The translations under genes were made by a program, and so were the position numbers. 60,000 bases of DNA from Membranipora membranacea (lineage: Eukaryota > Bryozoa > Gymnolaemata > Cheilostomatida > Membraniporidae). Shown piece by piece: positions 23,328-34,286 of this stretch. Below the pieces are notes generated by a model, which was not told where the DNA came from, ran no database searches, and saw nothing but the letters and a program-made list of their open reading frames with translations. Numbering within the stretch: position 1 is the stretch's first letter; each line of letters opens with the position of its first letter. The stretch spans positions 14,262,001 to 14,322,000 of the forward strand of contig OU612073.1 in NCBI GenBank assembly GCA_914767715.1, in the 5' to 3' direction.

Positions 23328-25720
23328 TCATGTCGACTAATCAGAGACCAAAAATTATTATTCTACTCTCTTTATGCATCCTTCCTAAATACTATACAGA
23401 TCAGGCAAGCAAGCCTAGGTTATAGCAAAGATTATAAATTTGGTTATCATGTCGCAAAGCGTAAATGTCCCACTGACAAGCTCTATTAGCTGTAATTAGG
23501 CTACAAGGTATGCAGTGATAAATTTGACACAGAGGAGATCACAAGTTCTAGAATTGATCCGACCACAAGAAATTATTATGAGTGACTACAGCTATGACTA
23601 CTCCAACTCATACAGTGAAAATGGTGATGGCTGACCATTTTCTAAAAAGTTGTGGTCACAAAGTCGTCAAAGCTGCAATCGGTGAGTTATACTAGAACTG
23701 ACACCTCAGGACCCTACTCTAATAATGGTGCGGTGGAAGGTAGGGATAGGAAAAGTATGAGGGGATTTGTTTGCAACAGCAATATGTTCTGAGAAAAACT
23801 GAGGTGATTATTGGAAAAACTGCCTCTTCCATATCGTTGGTATATTGGGACCGTATCACAGGTCTTCTCCAAAACTTTGGTCTTTGGCAATGTTTGACTG
23901 CAGAAAAGATGCAAAGCTGTTCGGCTCAGATCAGGTCAGATCAGAGCTTAGTTCATTTGTCAAATTGACGCTAGATCAAGTTTAATCCATTTGCTTGCAA
24001 TTGTGCATCAGTTACTCTCCCTCCACTAGAGGGTGTAATTATTGTAACAACTGCCTCATTCATTTCATTGGTCTTGGGATATATTATTCATTACGCCAAT
24101 AAGAGCAGGCAACTTAAATGTAACTGTTTAAAACCCATGTACAACTGTGATATGGCATATTTACTAGGCGTGGATTAAATTTAAAAAATATAATTCCATA
24201 GTGGTTGCTGCATGAATCTCAGAGATTTGATTTAATCCTTTATTTGCCGCTGAGGCTTTTTTTATAGCAAAGCTGTAACTGTCTGTGTGTATGACATGTT
24301 GTGCTAGCCTACCTATCCAGAAGAATCATGAAACCTCTCTATTCTTCATGTGTATCTCTTAATTAGTTAGACGGGCAATCCAATTTTATTCTTTTATGCA
24401 ATGTTCTTCCGTTTTTCTGGAAAGGCCGTTAACAGATAATTATTGTTCTGATATGTGTTGGTTTATTGTTGCTAGTTGATTCCCCAGCTAATGTTTCATG
24501 TAAAAATCAGCATCAAAGCCGTTTGTGTAAATGCACAAAATTTTGTTCTCACACATCGTCATCCACTCGTCATCCTTGTGCAATGCACTTTGCAGAAACT
24601 TCCTTTATAGGGACAACCAAAGGTGACCAATCGGTATCATTAAAATTCCTAGATATCTTTGTAATTAATAGACTATGGTCAGAGATGTTTCTCCTTGGTC
24701 AGAGCAGCCCTTTGAATTTAAGCCTAGGCAATTTATAAGGTGTATTGACTGTCGATAGCAAGCATTACCTTAAAATTTGAAATTTTGCAGTTCTTGGCTC
24801 AAAAGTTCAAATTCAAGTTCAAATTAAAATCACAAGTGGCCTATTGGCTGTAGAATATTTGTTTTGGGTGTGTCTCCTACGAGTTCAGAATTAAACAAAA
24901 GGTATTTCTACCTTTTGGTTATTTGCCTTTGAACCATAGAAAAGGATTTGAATCGTTTATATATCTTTTGAGACAGATTTGAAACATTTTGCCCAGGCAC
25001 TTAGGCTTAAATGATTTACTCAGGTATGACTGCCCTTTTACATATTTACCTTTGAACCATTGAAATTTCTATTAGAGCAAATTTAAACCATAGATATTTA
25101 GATATAATCACAGTATTTCAAAACAAACCAATCATATTACAGTAAAATAGTTCAGACTAGCTGCATCTAGCAATTTTCAGGAGTGACTGTCCAATCAAAG
25201 TGCTTCAAAACAAACCAAGAATGATAGAATCACTGAGGTCAGACCAGCTGCATCTAGCGATTTTCAAAATAATGGCTACAAAAAGCCAAAATTCTTGTGC
25301 TGGCTGTTGGAAGTTTTCTATGTCATAGGATCAACTGCTGTTGTTCATACTACTCCAAAAGAGAAGATCAGGTATGAATCTAGTTCAGTTGGCAAAATTT
25401 GAAGCTGGATGGGCAAAACTGTAGGTGTTTATTGTGTGCAAAAATAGGGCTCAGCTGCCACATAAGTTTTCTGAAGACCCCTATTAGATTTTTATTAGAG
25501 TTGGGGATAAGATGTCTGTCTATTCGCACCCGCACATGTTATCATCAAATTAAACAAATCCAAACACTATTCGTGATTAGAGTTGGGGATTAATCAATCA
25601 AGGGTTCCTTCTCAGTAGAATCCCAGCGGGCACATTGTATGCGGCAACATGTTTCCAATGTCGCAATTGGATTGTTTCTGTGTTGCATGGTACACGTTTA
25701 ACATTCAATATCTTGTAGAT
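23328..25720. other. Spacer, no gene seen
   Basis: Open frames of 60-90 codons occur (for example at 24466-24738), without family features or linked exons. Two diverged copies of a 70-bp stretch (TTCAAAACAAACCAA to GCTGCATCTAGC) occur near 25118-25180 and 25202-25262. Confidence 0.5.
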
Positions 25721-26234
25721 GCATAAATGGTGCATACAAAGCAACACAGTTTGTTTCCAATATGGTAACTGCGCAGTAACTACAGCTACTTTACTAGAGA
25801 GTAATTTGCAAGAATACTGGCATCATATGTGATAAAATGCTTTGCCATTTGTTTGCTAACACCCTGTGTGGCTCCAAATTGTGTGCAATTCTACTTTGCA
25901 CTGTTTTATTCCATTTTCTTAAAATCAAATCTAGTCTCTAGACCGCATGGGAATGATGCGTTCATGACCACGTAGAGGCATAAATGGTGCATACAAAGCA
26001 ACACAGTTTTTTCCAATATGGTAACTGCGCAGTAACTACAGCTACTTTACTAGAGAGTAATTTGCAAGAATACTGGCATCATATGGGAAGAAAATGCTTT
26101 GCGATTTGTTTGCTAACACTCTGTGTGGCTCCAAATTGTGTGCAATTCTATTTTGCACTGTTTTATTCCATTCTCTTAAAATCAAATCTAGTCTCTAAAC
26201 TGCATGGGAACAATGCGTTTATGACTGCGTAGCT
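25721..26234. repeat. 257-bp tandem duplication
   Basis: 25721-25977 and 25978-26234 are near-identical direct copies starting GCATAAATGGTGCATACAAA, differing by scattered substitutions. The 82-codon frame in the second copy is interrupted in the first, so coding is not supported. Confidence 0.9.
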
Positions 26235-27229
26235 GTTGACTTTGTATACATTACTTGCATTTATCTCCCTGGTAAGCTGCTAACGTTTGGTAAGCCCTTG
26301 TGACAACACAACAGTGCAATATAATTATTTAAATAAACCATTATTCAATAGTTTTGAAACATTAATACATGTCAGTATTTTGAAATAGGTTAATATATAG
26401 CCAGGATTTAAATTACCTGCATTAAGCACCACTTAATGTTCTTTGCGAATAAAGTTGAACCAGATTGTATTCAAAATTAGTTTCAAGAGTTACACTGCGA
26501 ATGACTCAATGACTTACCCTATACTAGTGGAAGCCCAATGGTCTAATGGGCCTACTACTCAACATCCACAGTGGGCTGAATCACTATGAGTAAATCACCC
26601 TCCTAATTGCTAACTGATATTAAATCTAATAAATCGTAATTAAAATGAAACATATACTGAGGTATGATATATTGTGTAGGCTATAAATTTGCTGTCTAGA
26701 AAACGCATGGTTACTATATATACAAGCCTCTAGTTAGATGTGTAGCAGAGGCAGTTTATATATCGTAACAATATCTACTAAAATGCACCATTCCAACATA
26801 TAATAGCGTGACAGATTGCCACATTAGGCAGACGTAGTTCAGCCTCTAAGGTTAACATCTTTTCAACATAGTTTAGATACAGTTGTGCTGGCTGGGAATC
26901 AATTATTTTGGATTCCCAAATTATCTAAAATGAATCAGCTACTTGAAAATCCATTTTCATGGATGTACTCATAATTTCTAAAGAAGGGTTCCATGATAAG
27001 CAGCGAACCAGTGCAAGTAGTTAGGTAGATCCAGAGTAGGCTGCACCTAAACTTGCTCTCTAGTTTTTCAGTAATTTCTCTGTCAGAACATGGCCTATAA
27101 CATCAGAAACACACTGACGGATAGATCTTGACGCTGCCGTTCGACTGATCTAAGCTGGATAAACGTATCACTTACTGCCGGACGGATATTCTCAACTTAA
27201 AAAAACTATAACAGGTGTGGATTTAAAAA
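26235..27229. other. Spacer, no gene seen
   Basis: AT-rich sequence without convincing exons. The segment from about 27000 may be the 5' untranslated part of the LINE that follows. Confidence 0.4.
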
Positions 27230-27603
27230 CATCAACAATGAAATCTTCAACCCCATCAGTAAACACTCATTAAACAAAGGATTACCAGATCAAAGGAGAC
27301 AACTAAGTAAACATGGATATACCGAAAATGGATTATTCTATAGAAAAACTAAACGAGGTTGCAGAGCTGGCAAAGGAAAACTCTGACCGTCCATACATAG
27401 ATTGGCACCGAGTCAGAATGCCGTCAAGTCAGTTCCACTTAGATCCAATGCGATTGCACTCCCCTCCGTTTTGTACACGAACTGCAGATCATTAAACCAA
27501 TAGAAACTTGGTGAGCTTACAGGCTATGTGCACATTTGCAAGCCGGATATAATATTCTTAACCGAAACATGGCTTGATGAGATCAAAGCACAATCAATAA
27601 ACA

Positions 27604-28284
27604 TTGATTGCTATAAAAAACCATTTCTGCAACCGTAAAAAGCGAATCGGGGGAGGGGTTGCCATTCTCACCTCACAGAAACTCACAACTAGTACCATAT
27701 CATCTCATACCACAAGCACGTTCTCAGCCATATGGGTACTTGTTAGTATCGGTAGCTACAAACCCCTGATAGTATGCTGCCTCTACCACCCGCCCAACGC
27801 TGATAAGGACACCACTCAAGTCTATGTATCCTCAACCATACTTAAACTGTCGAAACGCTTTTCCAAGGCACAGTTCCTATTATGCGGGGATTTTAACAGA
27901 CTACCTGTAGACGATATCACTGCTCAGTTTGGCCTCTCCAACCTGGTTAACTTCAATACTAGGGAGGAAGCTATGCTGGATTTGATACAAACTGACATAC
28001 CGCAATACAGCACCAGTGAGAAACTAGCCCCCATAGCAAACAATGGCCACTGCTGCATCTACCTAAAAGGAAAGGGCATAGAATCAACTAAATATATTAG
28101 AACAAAACGCCGACTAGTGACACCACAACGAAAACTCGATGTACTCGCCGACCTAGCAAGAGAATCTTGGGAACAGTTTTACAGGCTAATGATGTCCACA
28201 GCAAGGTTACCACCATGCAGAGCATCATTAATAAAACTGCCCAACAAACGACAAACAGAACAAAACTACAACACCTTAGTATAG
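27604..28284 (+). pseudogene. LINE endonuclease domain (fragment)
   Basis: The longest intact piece of the endonuclease carries GGGVAIL, CCLYHPPNAD and LLCGDFN, the metal- and DNA-contact motifs of exonuclease-endonuclease-phosphatase folds. The preceding strand with the ETW motif (about 27555) is in a different frame that ends at 27639. Confidence 0.8.
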
Positions 28285-29545
28285 GTGAAGTTAAAATGCT
28301 GATGAGAACGCTGAACACCTCAAAGGCTACATCAACCGAATACTTCTCAACATGGGTGTCCAAGGAAGCCATTGAGGATATATCAATTCCTCTACATGAT
28401 ATTATCAACCGCTCACTCGACATTGGCACATTCCCTGATATGTGGAAACGCGCGCAAGTAGTTCCGGTACCGAATACCAAAACTCCCACCATCTACAAAG
28501 ACTTCCGACCCATCAGCCTATTATTTCATCTCGGCAAACTCTTAGAGCAGGTGATCCTAAGTAAGATGACGACACATCTCGCTGATATAATAGATGTGAA
28601 TCAATACGCCTACCAACAGAAACTGAGTACCAATGACGCACTGCTGCAGCTAATTGATGACTGGACATCAGCTCTTGATCAGAACTCAAACATTAAATTT
28701 GTCCAGAACGCAGTTTTAGATTTTTCAAAGGGGTTCGAGAAAATGCAACACCGATCTTATAGTCTAAAATGAACTCGCTAGGATTTAATTCCAATGTTAT
28801 CAAATTAGTAGGAAGTTTTCTAAATTCAAGACAGCAGTGTGTCAAGTTTTCTGTACATTTTTCCACATACAAGCCCATTGATGTTGGTGCACCACAAGGC
28901 ACTAAGCTTGGGCCTATTCTCTGGCTGATATACGTTAATGACTTGAAAGCTGAAGGTTTTAATTGTGCAGATGACACCACATTTTATAAGCCTATTGTAA
29001 ACCCCACCGATGACAATGTCTCTGATGCTATCTCAAATGCTAATAGTTGGTCTTTAGAAAACAGTATGCTTCTCAACTCAAGTAAGACTGTTGTATTGAA
29101 TATTGCTTTTTCTGACCGACCTTGTATGAACCTCGATGTAAACCCCAGTGATTATACTTTTATCTCCCCATCTAAATCTGCTAAACTATTAGGAGTCATT
29201 GTAGACTCTCAACTGACTTTTAGTGACCACATAGACTCTGTCGTGAGCAAATGCAATAGCAGACTGTATCTGATGAAGCAGCTTAAGGCCATGGGTATGA
29301 ACACCGCAGGGCTGATAACATTCTATGCTGCCAATGTCAAACCCGTTCTTTCCTATGCCTGCCCAGTATGGTTTCAGTTTATCTCCGTAGCCGATAAAGA
29401 GAAACTAGAGAAAGTGCAGAGATACGCTACACGCATGATGATGCCACACATAGAGCACTATGACGATAGACTGACCAAGCTAGCCTTACCCTATATATCC
29501 GACTTCTTAATTTCTCTATGCAGCGAACACTTTTTAAAAATTTGA
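28167..29545 (+). pseudogene. LINE reverse transcriptase, split over two frames
   Basis: 28167-28772 holds the N-terminal RT and fingers up to motif A. 28769-29545 holds motif B (GAPQGT), motif C (CADD) and the thumb. The frame change at about 28765 and the altered C motif indicate decay. The C-terminal half ends at LISLCSEHFLKI with no further domain. Confidence 0.85.
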
Positions 29546-30657
29546 ACACCTCTGCAACTGGTCACTCAATTTTTATTCTGTTTTTACTTATACGCAAGAA
29601 AACAAAAACTTTCTTAAAGTTAAAATCAAAAGTAATCTGAAATGGACATCATTTCTAAAACAGCTAGGATAAATAACCTTCAGGAATTTGTTTGATATGA
29701 TCTATCTCAAAGTACAATCAATGGGGCTTTTGATCAGATTATCCAAACCAGAGATGCTAATGCATGCTAATCAGTTGCCTGTATAGTGATGATGAGAACG
29801 ATTGGCAAAAACAAATTAAATTCAGCTATAGCGGACATAGCTGAATTTTATGATGAAAAAACTATATAGCTGTACCTCTGTTAGAAAAAGAGAAAATCAC
29901 GGATTAATTATGATTAAAAAAATTGGAGTAAATGAGGCCTCAGCTCAGTTTGTGTTCAATAAGGGACGGTTCGCTTACAACCTTAAATTATTATGAATAA
30001 GATTTGGGCTAAGCAACTCACCACATTAGCTTTTGATCCCAGCTATGGACATCACAACTGGTTGAATAGAGGTGATGATTCACGATTGAAAAAATTTAGT
30101 AAAACCTCACTGTCAATAAAGACATATACTGCGGACAGATAGAGCTAACAGTTTAATCTTGATTGTCAAAAAGAGACCAATATCCTCTCATAATGAAATA
30201 TCACCCTCTTGCCTTGGTGGCACATTTTTTTCGACATAATTTTTTGTAACTGTGATACCTGAACACAGAGTTTGACACCTTTTTGTAGACTGGCATATCA
30301 ACGATGCAGAAACCCTCTCCGAGTTAGACTATTCCGATCTTTAAAAGATTTGCGTAGCTTATGCGATAGCACTAATAAAGCTCAGGAAGATATATAAATC
30401 GCTAACAGAGATAATAATGTGATGCTTTCTACACACAACCAATTCCCATTTGAGTTTGAAAAATTATATGAATAGATCTAGGGCTCTCCATTTTTTATAA
30501 CTATTGGCTCGTTTCCATCAACTAGACCAAATCAAGTTTTCGGAGGATTTAGCCTTCGTTCCATAACAACGGGAACACAAAATAACCTAATTGTGATTAT
30601 TGTGAGTATCATGCCTGCTGTCATAACCGACTACAATTTTTCTTTGTTCACTTGCAG
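29546..30657. other. Spacer, no gene seen
   Basis: No supported exon. It may contain the 3' untranslated part of the LINE at its left end and an intron of gene X at its right end. Confidence 0.4.
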
Positions 30658-32447
30658 AAATCAGATCAAGACCTGGAGCTTTCTATTTGGACTCTTAACC
30701 GAAAACCTTCCCTATCAAGCACTCCAAACTCTACACAAAGACAGGGTCTGCAGGTTAGTTATTTCGTTTGAGACAAAAGAGTACCTAGCACTTTGAAGGT
30801 GTCGACATTTGTGTTGAGGGGTGTATCAGGATATTGCTAATTTTAGTAATAGGAGAGCTAAACTTAAAACTGTAAATTTTTGTTCAGCCTACTAATAAAA
30901 TATAATAAAGTAATGATTAGAAGGTCTCTTGTCAAAACAAAGGTGGTAGTTATCCCCGATCAGGAAAAAAGAGCAGATGACTAACTAGTCATTGCATCAT
31001 TCGGGAAACCAGTATTGCTGGTAGCGAAAATTTTAAAACTTGTTGTCCTTTTCAAAAGCATACTGTTAAATAGATTAGGTCACTCATGAGGGAATTTTCA
31101 AGCGTAAAAACTATTCTTTGTTGACAGAGTGATGATGATGATAGTCAGCGAGGCACACTGTTCAATCCACTCAGTAAAACGGCTAACCACATGGATCTCT
31201 TTCATCAGTACCAGCCTCCTGCCAAGGTATTGTTCTTTCCATGTGAAATAAATTCAAAAAAAGGGGTGTTCATGTTTTAAGGCTGGTGAGGCCATCGAAA
31301 TCAATTAATTACATTCATATTTGATGAGGAGGAAGTTATTGGAGGAATTACTTTACTTACTACATGCAATGCATACATTCAATTTGGAGATAAAAACCTA
31401 GTAAGGCAGGGATTGACAAATGACTGACTAAATTAGCATGCATCTAATTGATATATTTAGCTAATGTCTTTTTTACTGAAATTCTTTTATTGTTGATGAA
31501 AATATGTAATCAGGGCAGTCTATCCATTATTAATTAAGTGCATTAAAAATTCATTGTCAGATCTCATAGTTCAAGTTTTATTGTAGGCAGTGAAGACAGA
31601 ACAGACAGGGCTAATGGCTGCATCCAGCAGCAAAGTTATATCAACTCCAAAGGTAAAATTATAATATTACACTTTCACAGTGAGTCTTTAGTTATTATTG
31701 CCATTAGACCATTATCGTGTGGTTGTCTGCTTGATCAGAAGTTGGTTTCAAGCAATTATATGATTGAATTTATGGATCAGTGGTAAAATACATAGCTAGC
31801 CCATTAGTGGAGATATGATATCAGTTTAAAGCTTTGTGTCAGGATCTGAATGAAGCTTGAAATCTGGCAGCCTAACAACATGAATTTATTGACGCCCCAG
31901 TAACAACTTTCAAAACCTCAGGCAAGCTGCTTGACAAAAATTTACAAGGGTCAGCTAATTGCTATTCTGATTCTGAGTCCAGAACCATTCATAAATAGCC
32001 ATATGGTTGTTCAGGGCTAGTTGTTCTCTTTCCATGCAAAAGGATAACAAGTCAAGATACAATATCAAATTAATCAAAAGAATTTCACCACCACCACGGT
32101 TTTGTCTACTTTGTAGTTGCGACATCATTTATTTGCCAATCAAAATATCATACATAATTAGCCTTCAGGGTGACATATGTTTCCGATATATCAGTGGTTT
32201 GAAGGAAATGAAATTTTATCTGGCAAAATAAATGATGTCGCAACTCCAAAGTAGATAAAACTTTTGTGATGAACTTCTTCTGATTATTTTGATATTGTGT
32301 CTTGACTTGTTATCCTTGATGCTCCTCTTCCAATATACATAGCAAAGATTATCGATTCTGTTATAGAATTTGGACCTATCGAAAACAACCGACACAGAAT
32401 CACCATCTGGCGAATCCACAGCAACCACGGTAGAAATGACACCACAG
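30658..32447 (+). CDS. Gene X, partial: four phase-0 exons of a Ser/Thr-rich protein
   Basis: Four plus-strand exons have AG acceptors, GT donors and all borders in phase 0: 30658-30753, 31128-31226, 31587-31652 and 32367-32447. They give 114 residues without a stop. The product is hydrophilic: one exon opens with SDDDDSQRG and holds LFNPLSKTANHMDLFHQYQP; the last is Ser/Thr/Glu-rich (TTDTESPSGESTATTVEM). No domain is recognised; it looks like a disordered cytoplasmic segment. Neither start nor end is seen. The exon at 52717-52884, same strand and phase, may belong to the same gene, in which case gene B would lie nested in its intron. That is inference. Each exon is good on splice and frame grounds, but no known homolog supports the gene. 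Confidence 0.55.
32041..32316. mobile_element. MITE-like element with about 100-bp inverted ends
   Basis: AGGATAACAAGTCAAGATAC at the left is mirrored at the right as GTGTCTTGACTTGTTATCCT. The match continues inward through GTTGCGACATCATTTATTTG and its complement. It ends 50 bases before gene X exon 4. Confidence 0.8.
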
Positions 32448-32906
32448 GTGAGAGTTTATTCAATTCACATATTATGATTGCATGAGGTACCATAAGATAA
32501 GAAAAGACTATATTGTCAAATTGGCAAACCACAGCTATAAATATCCTATCAGCTATCAACAGGAAGCAACTTGCTGGACAGGACACAAACCTAGAATATT
32601 GTGCATCAATCATAATGCTACTGCAGTGGACTAATTTTATACACCGGTTTGGTAGCACAAGGGAGAAAAATTCTGAATCGGATTATTTTTTGTTGTTGCA
32701 AAAGCGCCAGTGCATTCCATGTGAAATCAACTCCTAATTACAGAGGCCCAATTACGAGCTAGATATTTGTTTATGGCAAGTTTACTGGGGACTTAGTGTT
32801 AGCAAAGACCAATCCTAAAAACCAAACCAAACCAAACCAAAAACCTAAACAGGACACCATATACAGCTGAAGGGAGGCACTTAATTGTGGAGCAAGGTAA
32901 CGTCAT

Positions 32907-33227
32907 TGGAAGGTGTAGAAGCAATGATGCTATCATTGATTTATTGTCCATAATCCAGGTTTTTTGTTCATAACTTGACCAATTTTGTTCAGATTTTTAA
33001 TTTGTAAATAGCTTTACAATCAGGCGCATCTTGCCATTAACTTAACGCTATTTCTTCTTCAAAAAAATTTATTTGCCCAAAATTTGTATCAATCTGTTCA
33101 GGACAAGCTGCTAAATCTATTGTAATTTTCAAACTCAAAATCCGATCAAATAAGACTGAGTTATTGACAAAAAACCTGGATTTTGGACAGTAAATCAATG
33201 ATAGCATCATTGCTTCTACACCTTCCA
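32907..33227. mobile_element. MITE-like element with about 70-bp inverted ends
   Basis: TGGAAGGTGTAGAAGCAATG at the left is mirrored at the right as CATTGCTTCTACACCTTCCA. The match extends inward to AATCCAGGTTTTTTGTTCAT. No target duplication was recognised. Confidence 0.8.
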
Positions 33228-33299
33228 TGTTGTTGCGTTGCCTACAATTAAATGCCTCAGCGCCTCAATGCAAATGCTCCATATAGTGTCCTGTCTTTG

Positions 33300-33376
33300 C
33301 CTTGTCACGCGGCCACTGGGTTTTTGTTTTTTTGGTCAAAAAAAAACCAAAAAAAACCAGTGGCGCCGTGACAAGG
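33300..33376. mobile_element. Hairpin insertion (GGCTAGTC family)
   Basis: CCTTGTCACGCGGCCACTGG, a T-rich loop, an A-rich loop, then CCAGTGGCGCCGTGACAAGG: an almost perfect 77-base hairpin. Related sites are at 8851-8925 and 48785-48870. Confidence 0.65.
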
Positions 33377-33380
33377 CTAG

Positions 33381-34191
33381 TCCTGTCTAGGTTTATTATT
33401 GAGTCCATGGCAATTACAAGAAGAAAGAGAATACAACAACAAGTTACCATCAACTTCAGTAATACTTGCACCAGCTACACCTGCTTGCGCAACGCTTATA
33501 TCATCAAAGTGAAACTACCTGCTTGCACAACAATAATATCATCATCAAGTGAAACTGCCTGCCAAAGCTGCATCATGTATACACCATTGAGAGTCAGGCT
33601 ACATTGAGCCATATTTAATAGCGTAAAGCATGATGATTAATGATATATTGATTTATAATATATTAGAAAATCAATATTATGCAGTGCACCTGCTTTGATA
33701 CACATTGTGAAACTGTAATTTAACTATAAAATGAACAGAAAATTATTGTATTCCTACACTTTTTTACATCTAATTTACTTCTAACAAAAGACAAATTAGC
33801 TTTCAAAACTACTTCAGCAGAGTGAAATATAGTTGAGGAATGTGTAGCTATAATGATTTTCAAAAATACTAAATATTTACTGAGAAAAATCGCTAAATGT
33901 AAATCAGTCATTATTGATTGATAAGGCATTGTTTATGAGAGTCCTACATATGACATCATATTCTTGCTTATAAATGTAAACAAATTGTTACGATGTATTT
34001 GGCTCCAAATCGGAGCACATGTACATAATCGGAATTGGGTGATCTATCAACCTGGATAGGGACGGGAAAAAGTGAATCTGACCCGTACCACCTCTTTAAG
34101 ACGTATATGCTCACATTAATCAATTGTCCCTTGATCAAATCTATTATTTTTTCGTTAATCTATCATTTTAGGTCATGGTGAATGTGAAGCC
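33381..34191. other. Upstream region of gene B, no gene seen
   Basis: A 101-codon open frame at 33302-33607 overlaps the hairpin and a Thr/Ser-rich repeat (AATATCATCA and GAAACTGCCTGC repeats). It lacks splice or domain support. Confidence 0.4.
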
Positions 34192-34286
34192 ACTTGATTA
34201 TATGGAACTGATAACACTGTACACAATGGTGTTGAACCCTCCATCATTCATTTGATGAATGAAGGTGCTTGTGGTAAGGTGATAAA
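34192..34286 (+). promoter_or_regulatory. Shared 5' flank / 5' UTR of gene B
   Basis: Conserved with the gene A flank (21466-21557), including ATTCATTTGATGAATGAAGG. An in-frame TAA at 34275 fixes the ATG at 34287 as the first possible start in this exon. Beyond 34192 the sequence is unrelated to gene A's upstream region. Confidence 0.4.

Larger units (their letters stand above)
27230..29545 (+). mobile_element. Non-LTR retrotransposon (CR1/jockey-like), broken
   Basis: Order: apurinic-type endonuclease (PDIIFLTETWLDE near 27540-27585, GGGVAIL near 27645, LYHPPN, GDFN near 27885), then reverse transcriptase (FRPISLL near 28505; motif A DFSKGFEKMQH near 28720; GAPQGTKLGPIL near 28890; CADDTTFYK near 28965, where YADD/YVDD is usual). 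The thumb and tail continue to LEKVQRYATRMM near 29410. At least three frame breaks are visible: about 27600-27640 inside the endonuclease, about 28160-28280 between endonuclease and RT, and about 28765 just after motif A. It is therefore inactive. No clear poly-A or microsatellite tail or target duplication was found. Confidence 0.88.

Noticed and set aside
24466-24738. 90-codon plus-strand frame
   Set aside because: No family features or linked exons; average length for chance frames in this window.
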